Part shown: in pieces, positions 6,785-13,281 of the stretch
Layout of the letters: each line of letters begins with the position of its first letter
Position numbering within the stretch: position 1 is the first letter of the stretch
Origin: JAQGMJ01 sp036271855
GTDB taxonomy: Bacteria; Pseudomonadota; Gammaproteobacteria; Burkholderiales; JAEUOS01
Assembly: GCA_036271855.1 (NCBI GenBank)
Contig: DATAZV010000123.1
Span: forward strand, 1-14,268
DNA: 14,268 bases
Reading direction: 5' to 3'
Notes under the pieces: model-generated
The model's database searches: none
Told to the model about the DNA's origin: nothing
Seen by the model: the letters and a program-made list of their open reading frames with translations, nothing else
Made by a program: the position numbers and the translations under genes

Positions 6785-7768
6785 TTGAACATGTTTGCTG
6801 CCGCACGCCGCCTGGCATGGCCGAAAATCGCCGCGCTCGCATGGGCGGCCCTGGCGCCCGGCCTGGCTTGCGCCGAATTTCCCGATCACCCGCTGCGCCT
6901 GATCGTGCCCTTCGCCACCGGCGGCGCGGTCGACGGCATCGCCCGCCTGGCAGCCGGAGAGTTCGGCAACGCGCTGGGCCAGGCGGTGGTTATCGACAAC
7001 CGGCCCGGCTCCGGTGGCACCGTCGGCATCCTCACCGCCGCCAACGCCCCGGCGGACGGCTACACGCTGCTGCTGGGCAATATCGCGCTGGCCTCCGCGC
7101 CCGCGCTTTATCCCAAGTCCGGCATCAACACCGGCCAGTTCGCCGCCGTCGGGCTGATCGGCCGCTCCGCCTACGTGGTCGCGGTGAAAAGCGACTTCCC
7201 GGCCAGGACCATCGGCGAGTTCATCACTCTCGCCAAGGCCAGCCCCGGAAAGTACAACTATGCCTCCGCCGGCTCCGGTTCCGCCATTCACCTTGCCGCC
7301 GAACTGTTCAAGAACGAGGCCGGCATCGACCTCGTGCACGTGCCCTACAAGGGCGCCGGCCCGGCGATGACCGCGCTGATCGGCGGCGAAGTGGAAATGA
7401 TGTTCGGCTCCGTCTCCGAGTTGAAGCCGATGATCGAAGCCAAACGCATACGCCCGATTGCTGTCTCCACCGCCGTCCGTGCGCAGGCGCTGCCCAATGT
7501 GCCCACGCTGGCCGAAGCCGGCGTGCGCGACTACGCTGTCTCCGGCTGGTATGGCTTTTTCGCGCCGGCAAAAACGCCGCCCGAAGCCCTGCGCAAACTA
7601 CAGGCCGCCGCGCAAAAGGCGGTCGCTTCCGACGCCATGCGCCAGCAACTCGCCGGCTACGACATGGAGCCGTCCAGCGGCGGCGCCAAAGAAGCCGAAG
7701 ACCTGCTCAATGCCGACGCCAAGCGCTGGGCCGAGGTGATCCGCCGCGCCAAGGTCAAGGCGGATTAG
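6785..7768 (+). CDS. Bug/TctC-family extracytoplasmic solute receptor
   Basis: The 327-residue product has a signal peptide (positively charged start, hydrophobic 15-28, cleavage after LACA at residue 30). The Bug core follows: HPLRLIVPFATGGAVDGIAR (35-54), AVVIDNRPGSGGTVG (67-81), DGYTLLLGN (91-99), NYASAGSGSAIHLAAELF (158-175) and HVPYKGAGPA (185-194). It presumably captures an organic acid in the periplasm. The stop is 8 bases before the PrpD-family gene, whose ribosome binding site overlaps the TAG, so the two are almost certainly cotranscribed and the ligand is probably related to that enzyme's substrate. It differs clearly from the other two Bug proteins here and is not a recent duplicate. 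Start choice is TTG 6785 or ATG 6791. Confidence 0.92.
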   Translation: MNMFAAARRLAWPKIAALAWAALAPGLACAEFPDHPLRLIVPFATGGAVDGIARLAAGEFGNALGQAVVIDNRPGSGGTVGILTAANAPADGYTLLLGNIALASAPALYPKSGINTGQFAAVGLIGRSAYVVAVKSDFPARTIGEFITLAKASPGKYNYASAGSGSAIHLAAELFKNEAGIDLVHVPYKGAGPAMTALIGGEVEMMFGSVSELKPMIEAKRIRPIAVSTAVRAQALPNVPTLAEAGVRDYAVSGWYGFFAPAKTPPEALRKLQAAAQKAVASDAMRQQLAGYDMEPSSGGAKEAEDLLNADAKRWAEVIRRAKVKAD

Positions 7769-7776
7769 GAGCATCG

Positions 7777-9171
7777 ATGAGCAATACCCCCAGCACCATC
7801 GCGCCGAATATCGATACTCCGATGCCGTCGCTCTCCGCTTACATCGCGACGGCGCTTGCACTGCCGCTGCCCGAGGCCGTGCTCGAAAAAGCCAAGTTTC
7901 AGCTGCTCGATACGCTCGCCGCCATCGTCTCAGGCTCGCAATTGCTGGCCGGCCAAAAAGCCATCGCCTTCCTCGAAGCACAAGGCTCCTGCGCGCCGCA
8001 GGCCACCATCGCCGGCACACGGCTCAAGAGCACTGCCATCAACGCTGCGCTGGCCAACGGCATGTTCGGCCACGCGGATGAAACCGACGATTCGCACGCC
8101 GCCTCGCTCACCCACCCCGGCTGCGGCATCGTCCCCGCCGTGCTCGCCGCCACCGAACTCTACGGCGCCAGCGGCATGGCCATGCTGCGCGCGCTCACGC
8201 TGGGCTACGACGTCTGCTGCCGCCTGACGCTCTCGCTCGACCCCTACCCCTTTCGCGCTGCCGGCCATTCAACGCATACCTTCGGCCCCAACTTCGGCGC
8301 CGCCGCCGCTGCTGGCGCGCTCGCCGGCGTCGATGCCGTGCAAGCGCGTTACCTGATGTCCTATGCCGCCCAGCAGGCCTCCGGCGTCTCCTGCTGGATG
8401 CGCGACCGCGACCACGTCGAAAAAGCCTTCGACTTCGGCGGCATGGCCGCGCGCAACGGCATGACCGCCGCCGTCATGGTGCACGCCGGCTTCACCGGGG
8501 TGGACGACGTGTTCTCCGGCGAGCGCTGTTTCTACGACGCCTATGGCGCCGCGCCCGACCGGGGTGCGCTGGGCCGCGAACTCGGCACGCGCTACGAAAT
8601 CCTCGACACCAGCATCAAGCGCTGGACTGTCGGCTCGCCGATCCAGGCGCCGCTGGATGCGCTCGACCTGCTGGTGCGTACCCACGGCCTTAAGCCCGAG
8701 CAGGTGAAGGCCATCGAGGTGCGCATTCCGCACGAGTCCTACACCATCGTCGACAACCGCGAGATGCCGGAGATCTGTTTGCAGCATTTGCTGGCGGCGC
8801 TGCTGGTCGATGGCCGCATGAGCTTCGCCTCGGCCCACGACCGCGCCCGCATGCGCGACCCGGCAGTGCTTGCGGTACGCGACCGCATGACGCTGGTGGG
8901 GGACGACGAACTCTCGCGTGCCATGCCGGTGCGCCAGGGCATCGTCGCGGTCACGCTGGAAGATGGCAGCACCCTGAGGGAACACACCCGCGCCGTGCGC
9001 GGCACGCCACCCAACCCGATGACGCGCGCCGAACTGGAAGACAAATGCCGCGAACTGCTGGCGCCGGTACTCGGCGCGGCGCGCTCGGCCCAACTCTGCG
9101 CGGCCGTCTGGGCGCTGGATCAGGCGGCCGACGGTAGGGCGCTTGCGGCCCTGCTGGTGCCGCTAGCCTGA
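7777..9171 (+). CDS. MmgE/PrpD family protein
   Basis: The 464-residue product has the normal family length. Features are the helical N-terminal domain with FQLLDTLAAIVSGS (41-54), the conserved GHADETDDSH (98-107) with D101, D104 and H107, HPGCGIVPAVLAATELYG (113-130), GHSTHTFGPNFGAAAAAG (163-180) and the KRWTVGSPIQAPLDA segment in the second half. Members include 2-methylcitrate dehydratase, cis-aconitate decarboxylase and iminodisuccinate epimerase, which remove or rearrange groups on carboxylic acids. None of the other propionate-cycle genes (prpB, prpC) are present, so a 2-methylcitrate role is not supported and prpD is not assigned. ATG 7777 has AGGAG 5 bases upstream. The frame is also open far upstream, but there it runs across the Bug gene and encodes Arg/Pro-rich nonsense. 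Confidence 0.88.
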   Translation: MSNTPSTIAPNIDTPMPSLSAYIATALALPLPEAVLEKAKFQLLDTLAAIVSGSQLLAGQKAIAFLEAQGSCAPQATIAGTRLKSTAINAALANGMFGHADETDDSHAASLTHPGCGIVPAVLAATELYGASGMAMLRALTLGYDVCCRLTLSLDPYPFRAAGHSTHTFGPNFGAAAAAGALAGVDAVQARYLMSYAAQQASGVSCWMRDRDHVEKAFDFGGMAARNGMTAAVMVHAGFTGVDDVFSGERCFYDAYGAAPDRGALGRELGTRYEILDTSIKRWTVGSPIQAPLDALDLLVRTHGLKPEQVKAIEVRIPHESYTIVDNREMPEICLQHLLAALLVDGRMSFASAHDRARMRDPAVLAVRDRMTLVGDDELSRAMPVRQGIVAVTLEDGSTLREHTRAVRGTPPNPMTRAELEDKCRELLAPVLGAARSAQLCAAVWALDQAADGRALAALLVPLA

Positions 9172-9210
9172 GGCAGCCCTTCTGGTGCCGCCGGCCTGAG
9201 GGCCAGCCCT
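9154..9210 (+). repeat. Imperfect tandem duplication covering the PrpD-family stop codon
   Basis: The segment 9154-9180 (27 bases) is repeated after one base as 9182-9210 (29 bases). The copies differ by two substitutions and a two-base insertion. Both start CTGGTGCCGC and end CAGCCCT. The first copy holds the last codons and TGA of the PrpD-family gene. The second reaches the first base of the hemP stop codon. Confidence 0.75.
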
Positions 9211-9215
9211 CAGGC
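9194..9215. terminator. Possible bidirectional terminator hairpin between convergent genes
   Basis: GCCTGAGGG (9194-9202) and CCCTCAGGC (9207-9215) form a perfect 9 bp GC-rich stem with a 4-base loop. It lies between the PrpD-family stop and hemP and overlaps the hemP stop codon (9210-9212). No T-tract is visible on either strand, so it may instead block exonucleases or act with Rho. Confidence 0.5.
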
Positions 9216-9410
9216 GGTCAGCAGCAATTTGCCCTGCTGGGTGATGCGCAGCCGGTACTGCCGCCCGTTATGCAGCAGCGCGATTTCGCGCGCCCCGGCA
9301 AACAGCGCTTCGGTGGTCAGGCTCACAGCGGGAGGGGCGACGTGGTCCGGACGCACCGGAGCGCCGTGAGAGGCTTTTTGCGCGGCATGATTGGAATTCG
9401 TCGTCTGCAT
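9210..9410 (-). CDS. hemP: Hemin uptake protein HemP
   Basis: The 66-residue protein has a variable, polar N-terminal half and a C-terminal half that matches the HemP family: SLTTEALFAGAREIALLHNG (residues 30-49), then QYRLRITQQGKLLLTA to the end. HemP is a small protein found with haem and iron uptake genes in many Proteobacteria. In some betaproteobacteria it has been reported to act as an activator of haem-uptake gene expression. ATG 9410 has AGGGA about 6 bases upstream. Regulation is well supported here: a near-consensus promoter and a Fur box precede it. No haem receptor or transport gene is adjacent, so it is an isolated copy within this window. Confidence 0.9.
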   Translation of the reverse strand: MQTTNSNHAAQKASHGAPVRPDHVAPPAVSLTTEALFAGAREIALLHNGRQYRLRITQQGKLLLTA

Positions 9411-9450
9411 GATCTATCCCTGGCCGACTGCGGGCCGTCCATGATTACCC

Positions 9451-9469
9451 GGTAATGAGAATTATTACC
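9451..9469. promoter_or_regulatory. Fur box overlapping the hemP -10
   Basis: GGTAATGAGAATTATTACC matches 15 of 19 positions of the classical Fur consensus GATAATGATAATCATTATC and has perfect 6-base outer arms (GGTAAT/ATTACC). It covers the -10 hexamer of the hemP promoter, as expected for repression by Fe-loaded Fur. Confidence 0.85.
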
Positions 9470-9489
9470 ATAAACCAGCGGACTGTCAA
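9461..9489 (-). promoter_or_regulatory. Sigma70-type promoter of hemP
   Basis: Read on the minus strand, the site is TTGACA (9489-9484), a 17-base spacer, then AATAAT (9466-9461). This is a perfect -35 and a five-of-six -10 at ideal spacing. The transcript should start near 9454, about 44 bases before the hemP ATG. Confidence 0.8.
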
Positions 9490-9492
9490 TGC

Positions 9493-9507
9493 GAATAATT
9501 CTTATTA
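9493..9507. promoter_or_regulatory. Second Fur-like inverted repeat upstream of the hemP -35
   Basis: GAATAATTCTTATTA contains the perfect arms AATAA/TTATT and matches 10 of 14 positions of the TGATAAT-n-ATTATCA form of the Fur site. It lies just upstream of the -35. Together the two sites could give cooperative binding. The match is weaker than the first. Confidence 0.5.
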
Positions 9508-9609
9508 AAAGTCAACCGCGTAGAAGTATTCCTCCACGTGTTTACGGAATCTTTATACCCGTCGCGCCACTCTTGATGCCAATTTGACGCGTGTCCGCCT
9601 ACAGTGATC

Positions 9610-9629
9610 CTCAGGCGAAATTGCCTGAG
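9610..9629 (+). other. Stem-loop just upstream of the small membrane peptide gene
   Basis: CTCAGGC (9610-9616) and GCCTGAG (9623-9629) form a perfect 7 bp stem with loop GAAATT. It ends 6 bases before the GGAGG at 9636-9640. No T-tract follows, so a leader structure that affects translation or stability is likelier than a terminator. In the rest of 9508-9609 I see no coding sequence, and no convincing plus-strand promoter. Confidence 0.4.
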
Positions 9630-9635
9630 CATGAC

Positions 9636-9640
9636 GGAGG
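9636..9640 (+). promoter_or_regulatory. Ribosome binding site of the small membrane peptide gene
   Basis: GGAGG lies 5 bases before ATG 9646, an optimal arrangement. It selects this ATG over the in-frame upstream start at 9604, whose extra residues would span the stem-loop. Confidence 0.7.
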
Positions 9641-9645
9641 CGGAT

Positions 9646-9828
9646 ATGAGCAAGCGGACCTTTACTTTCATCTGTGGCCTGTTGGTTGGAGCGCTACTGC
9701 GTGCCACGCTAATCCAGCCGGCAGCGGTGGAACCCGCCCCCGAAGCCACCGCGGTGACGCACTGCGCCGCCCACCCGGTGAAAATGCCCTGCCTGTTCGA
9801 TGATTCGGGGCGTCATAGCCGGACGTGA
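9646..9828 (+). CDS. Small single-pass membrane or secreted peptide, unknown family
   Basis: This is a 60-residue product that I do not recognise. Residues 1-4 are polar and basic (MSKR), and 5-22 form one hydrophobic segment (TFTFICGLLVGALLRATL). A Pro/Ala/Glu linker (24-34) follows, then HCAAHPVKMPC, which holds two cysteines (residues 39 and 48) and two histidines, and a charged end. The likely topology is a membrane anchor or uncleaved signal with a periplasmic tail in which the cysteines could pair or bind metal. It is too long and the wrong sequence for KdpF (about 29 residues). The stop is 11 bases before kdpD, which has no clear ribosome binding site of its own, so the gene may drive kdpD translation by coupling. 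The strong ribosome binding site is the main evidence that it is real. Confidence 0.65.
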   Translation: MSKRTFTFICGLLVGALLRATLIQPAAVEPAPEATAVTHCAAHPVKMPCLFDDSGRHSRT

Positions 9829-9839
9829 AATAATGGCGC

Positions 9840-12557
9840 ATGCCGGTAGTCACTGAGCGTCACCCCGAGCGCCCCGACCCGGACGCCTTGCTCGAACGCC
9901 TGCAGCGCGGCGTGGCGCGCGCCGGGCGCGGCCACCTGCGCATCTACTTCGGCTCTTCCGCCGGTGTCGGCAAGACCTACGCCATGCTCGCCGCCGCGCA
10001 AAAGCGCCGCGCCGAAGGCGAGGGCGTGCTGATCGGCGTGATCGAAACCCACGGCCGCACCGAGACCGCCGCGCTGCTGCAAGACCTCGAAGTGTTGCCG
10101 CCGGCGCAAATCGAATACCGCGGGCGTACCTTGCAGGAGTTCGACCTCGACGGCGCGCTGAAGCGCCACCCGCCGCTGATCCTGGTCGATGAGCTGGCCC
10201 ACACCAATGCCCCCGGTGCGCGCCACCCCAAGCGCTGGCAGGACGTCAAGGAATTGCTCGACGCCGGCATCGACGTCTATTCCACGCTCAACATCCAGCA
10301 CCTGGAAAGCCTGAACGACGTGGTCGGCGGCATCACCGGCGTGCGCGTCGCCGAAACCCTGCCGGACACTTTTTTCGATGCCGCCGATGAAGTCGTGCTG
10401 GTCGACATTCCCGCCGATGAGTTGTTGACCCGTCTCAAGTCTGGGAAAGTGTATTTGCCGGCACAAGCCGAGCACGCGGCGAAGAATTTTTTCCGCAAGG
10501 GCAACCTGATGGCCCTGCGCGAACTGGCCCTGCGCCGCACCGCCGACCGGGTCGAAGGCGATGTGCAGGCATACCGCGTCGAAAACGCCATCGACCGCGT
10601 GTGGAAAACCGAAGGCGCGCTGCTCTGCTGCATCGGCCCCGGTGCCGAAGGCGAGCGCCTGGTGCGCGCCGCCTCGCGCCTGGCGCAGCAGCTCAACGTC
10701 TCCTGGCAGGCGGTCTATGTAGAGACGCCGGCGCTGCAGCGCCTGTCGGCGGCGGCGCGTGAACACATCCTCGCCACCGTGCGCCTGGCGCAGGAACTGG
10801 GCGCTGCCACCGCGGTGCTGCCCGGCAACGAAGTGGCCGCCACGCTGGTCGACTACGCCCGCTCGCGGAATCTCTCCACCCTGGTCATTGGCCGGGGGCA
10901 GGGCGCGGCTTGGCCCTGGGCGCGGCGCCAGGGCGCGCGCATTGCCACGCTTGCCCCCGACGTCGATCTGATCGAGATTGCGCGCGGCGAGAAGAACGTG
11001 GAGAGCGCGCCGTCCCGCGCTGCGCTCGATGCGGATGCCGACGCCGAAGGCGGCGACTGGTCCTTTCGCGGCTACGCCTGGGCGGTCGGCTCCTGCATCC
11101 TCACCTCGCTGATCGCCACCCCGCTGCTGCCGTATTTCGACCTGGCCAACATCGTCATGCTGTTCCTGCTGGCGGTGGTGCTGGTGGCGCTGCGCTTCGG
11201 CCGCGGGCCGGCGGTGGTTGCCGCCTTCGCCAGCGTCGCCGCCTTCGACTTTTCCTTCGTACCGCCGCGCTTTTCTTTCGCCATCACCGACGTGCAGTAC
11301 CTGCTCACCTTCGGAGTGATGCTGGCCGTCGGCCTGATCACCGGCCAGCTCACCGCCGGCCTGAAATTCCAGGCCCGCGTCGCCGACCATCGCGAGCAGC
11401 GCTCGCGCGCCCTGTTCGAACTGGCGCGCGATCTTTCTTCGGCGCTCGAGGCCAGCCAGGTGGTGGAACTGGCACGCGCCGCCATCGGCCGCGAGTTCCG
11501 TGCCGACACCGGCCTCTACGTGCTGGGCATGGACGAGCAACTGCACTTGCCGCCGTCCCAGGAGGAGAGCGCTGGCCTGGACGCCGCCACCGCGCAATGG
11601 GCCTTCGACCGCGCCCAGCCCGCAGGGCTCACCACCGGCACCTTGCCGGGCAGCGCCTGGCTCTACCTGCCGCTGAAAGCCGCGATGCGCACCCGTGGCG
11701 TGCTGGCGCTCAAGCCCGCCAGCCGGCGCCTGCTGATGATCCCCGAGCAGCGCCGCCAGCTAGACACCTTCGCCGCCCTGGTGGCCATCGCGCTGGAGCG
11801 CGTCCACTACGTCGAAGTGGCGCAGGGCGCGACGGTGAAAATCGAATCCGAGCGCTTGCGCAATTCGCTGCTCTCCGCCATGTCGCACGACTTGCGCACC
11901 CCCCTGGCCGCGCTCTACGGCCTGGCCGACACCCTGGCCCTGACCCAGCCGCCGCTCACCCCCGCGCAACTGGAAATCGCCGACGCCATGCGCGCCGAAG
12001 CCCGGCGCATGAACGCCCTGGTCGCCAACCTGCTCGACATGGCACGCATCCAGAGCGGCGAAATCCGCCTCAACCTGCAATGGCAGCCGCTCGAAGAAGT
12101 GGTCGGCAGTGCGTTGCAGGCCACCCGCGCGGCTCTCGGCAAACATGTCGTGCGCACCGACCTGCCGCGCGAACTGCCGCTGGTGCGCTTCGACGCCGTG
12201 CTGATCGAGCGCGTGCTCGGCAACCTGCTGGAGAACGCCGCCAAGTATGCACCGCAGACACCGGAGCTCGTGATCGCCGCGCGCGTCACCGGTGACGAAG
12301 TGGTGGTCAGCGTCAGCGACCTCGGCCCTGGCGTGCCGCCGGGCCAGGAGGAAGCGATTTTCGAAAAATTCACCCGTGGCGAGCGCGAGTCCGCCACCCC
12401 CGGCATCGGCCTGGGCCTGGCGATCTGCCGCGCCATTGTCCAGGCCCACCAGGGGCGCATCTGGGTCGATACCGCCTACGCGCGAGGGGCGCGCTTTTGC
12501 TTCACCCTGCCGCTGGGCACGCCGCCCGTATTGCCGGAAATCGACGAGAATGCCTAG
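9840..12557 (+). CDS. kdpD: Sensor histidine kinase KdpD
   Basis: The 905-residue protein has the full KdpD architecture. Residues 28-235 are the KdpD N-terminal domain with Walker A GSSAGVGKT (38-46) and Walker B LILVDE (113-118). Residues 255-380 are a universal-stress-protein-like domain. Four closely spaced membrane segments (DUF4118) lie at about 411-505, followed by a basic cluster (R513, R518, R521, R523) and a GAF-like region (525-655). The HisKA phosphoacceptor is His683 (MSHDLRTPLA). The ATPase domain has an N box (NLLENAAKY, 795-803), G1 (DLGPG, 827-831) and G2 (GIGLGL, 855-860). KdpD senses potassium or ionic stress at the inner membrane and phosphorylates KdpE. The pump genes kdpFABC that normally precede it are absent. 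The ATG has no evident ribosome binding site. Confidence 0.95.
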   Translation: MPVVTERHPERPDPDALLERLQRGVARAGRGHLRIYFGSSAGVGKTYAMLAAAQKRRAEGEGVLIGVIETHGRTETAALLQDLEVLPPAQIEYRGRTLQEFDLDGALKRHPPLILVDELAHTNAPGARHPKRWQDVKELLDAGIDVYSTLNIQHLESLNDVVGGITGVRVAETLPDTFFDAADEVVLVDIPADELLTRLKSGKVYLPAQAEHAAKNFFRKGNLMALRELALRRTADRVEGDVQAYRVENAIDRVWKTEGALLCCIGPGAEGERLVRAASRLAQQLNVSWQAVYVETPALQRLSAAAREHILATVRLAQELGAATAVLPGNEVAATLVDYARSRNLSTLVIGRGQGAAWPWARRQGARIATLAPDVDLIEIARGEKNVESAPSRAALDADADAEGGDWSFRGYAWAVGSCILTSLIATPLLPYFDLANIVMLFLLAVVLVALRFGRGPAVVAAFASVAAFDFSFVPPRFSFAITDVQYLLTFGVMLAVGLITGQLTAGLKFQARVADHREQRSRALFELARDLSSALEASQVVELARAAIGREFRADTGLYVLGMDEQLHLPPSQEESAGLDAATAQWAFDRAQPAGLTTGTLPGSAWLYLPLKAAMRTRGVLALKPASRRLLMIPEQRRQLDTFAALVAIALERVHYVEVAQGATVKIESERLRNSLLSAMSHDLRTPLAALYGLADTLALTQPPLTPAQLEIADAMRAEARRMNALVANLLDMARIQSGEIRLNLQWQPLEEVVGSALQATRAALGKHVVRTDLPRELPLVRFDAVLIERVLGNLLENAAKYAPQTPELVIAARVTGDEVVVSVSDLGPGVPPGQEEAIFEKFTRGERESATPGIGLGLAICRAIVQAHQGRIWVDTAYARGARFCFTLPLGTPPVLPEIDENA

Positions 12558-12578
12558 TCCCGCCCCATCATTGCACTG

Positions 12579-13271
12579 ATGACCGAGCCCACCCAGATCG
12601 CCCTCGTCGTCGAAGACGAGCAACAGATCCGCCGCTTCGTCCGCACCTCGCTCGAAGCCGAAGGCTGGCGCGTGCATGAGACGGGCACCATGAAGCAGGG
12701 CCTGGTTGAAGCCGGCACCCGCCACCCTGACCTGGTGGTGCTTGATCTCGGCCTGCCCGACGGCGACGGCATCGACTTCATCCGCGACCTGCGCAACTGG
12801 TCACAGGTGCCGGTGATCGTGCTCTCCGCCCGCGCCGAGGAAACCGACAAGATCGCCGCGCTGGACGCCGGCGCCGACGACTATCTCAGCAAGCCCTTCG
12901 GCGTCGGCGAACTGATGGCGCGGGTGCGCGTGGCCCTGCGCCGGCGCCGCAGCGCGGGCGAAATGCGCGAGCCGCAATTCCATTTCGGCAATGTCACGGT
13001 GGACCTGGCCTTGCGCACCGTCACCCGCAAGGGCGAGGTGGTGCACCTCACCCCCACCGAATACCGCCTGCTCGGCCACCTGATCGCCAATGCCGGCCGC
13101 GTGCTCACGCATCGCCAGCTATTGCGCGAAGTGTGGGGGCCTTCGCACGCCGAAGACAGCCACTACCTGCGCATTTTCATGGGCCATCTGCGGCAAAAGC
13201 TGGAGGACGATCCCGCCCAGCCCAGGCACCTGCTGACCGAGACGGCGGTCGGCTACCGCCTGCTTCCCTAA
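12579..13271 (+). CDS. kdpE: Response regulator KdpE (OmpR family)
   Basis: The 230-residue protein has a receiver domain (5-122) with acidic pocket E12/D13, phosphoacceptor Asp56 (VVLDLGLP), Ser83 (VLSARAEE, usual for KdpE-type receivers) and Lys105 (SKPF). An OmpR-type winged-helix DNA-binding domain (133-230) follows, with LTPTEYRLLGHL, GRVLTHRQLLREVWG and the closing GYRLLP. All signalling residues are present. It starts 21 bases after the kdpD stop, and no ribosome binding site is visible in the gap, so translation may be coupled to kdpD. In known systems it activates kdpFABC, and no such target lies in this window. It ends 10 bases from the convergent Bug gene. Confidence 0.95.
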   Translation: MTEPTQIALVVEDEQQIRRFVRTSLEAEGWRVHETGTMKQGLVEAGTRHPDLVVLDLGLPDGDGIDFIRDLRNWSQVPVIVLSARAEETDKIAALDAGADDYLSKPFGVGELMARVRVALRRRRSAGEMREPQFHFGNVTVDLALRTVTRKGEVVHLTPTEYRLLGHLIANAGRVLTHRQLLREVWGPSHAEDSHYLRIFMGHLRQKLEDDPAQPRHLLTETAVGYRLLP

Positions 13272-13281
13272 CGCTCGCGCG

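Noticed and set aside
6769..7776. Upstream extension of the PrpD-family frame over the Bug gene
   Set aside because: The frame is open by GC bias only. Its translation is Arg/Pro-rich, while the Bug protein is encoded in the other frame and AGGAG precedes ATG 7777.
9813..11597. Minus-strand open frame of 594 codons opposite kdpD
   Set aside because: KdpD Walker motifs and membrane segments are on the plus strand. The antisense translation is Gly/Gln/Arg-rich with no domain and no initiation signals.
10910..12295. Plus-strand alternative frame of 461 codons inside kdpD
   Set aside because: It is an Arg/Pro/Ala-rich shadow frame with no ribosome binding site, and the kdpD frame carries all kinase motifs over the same bases.
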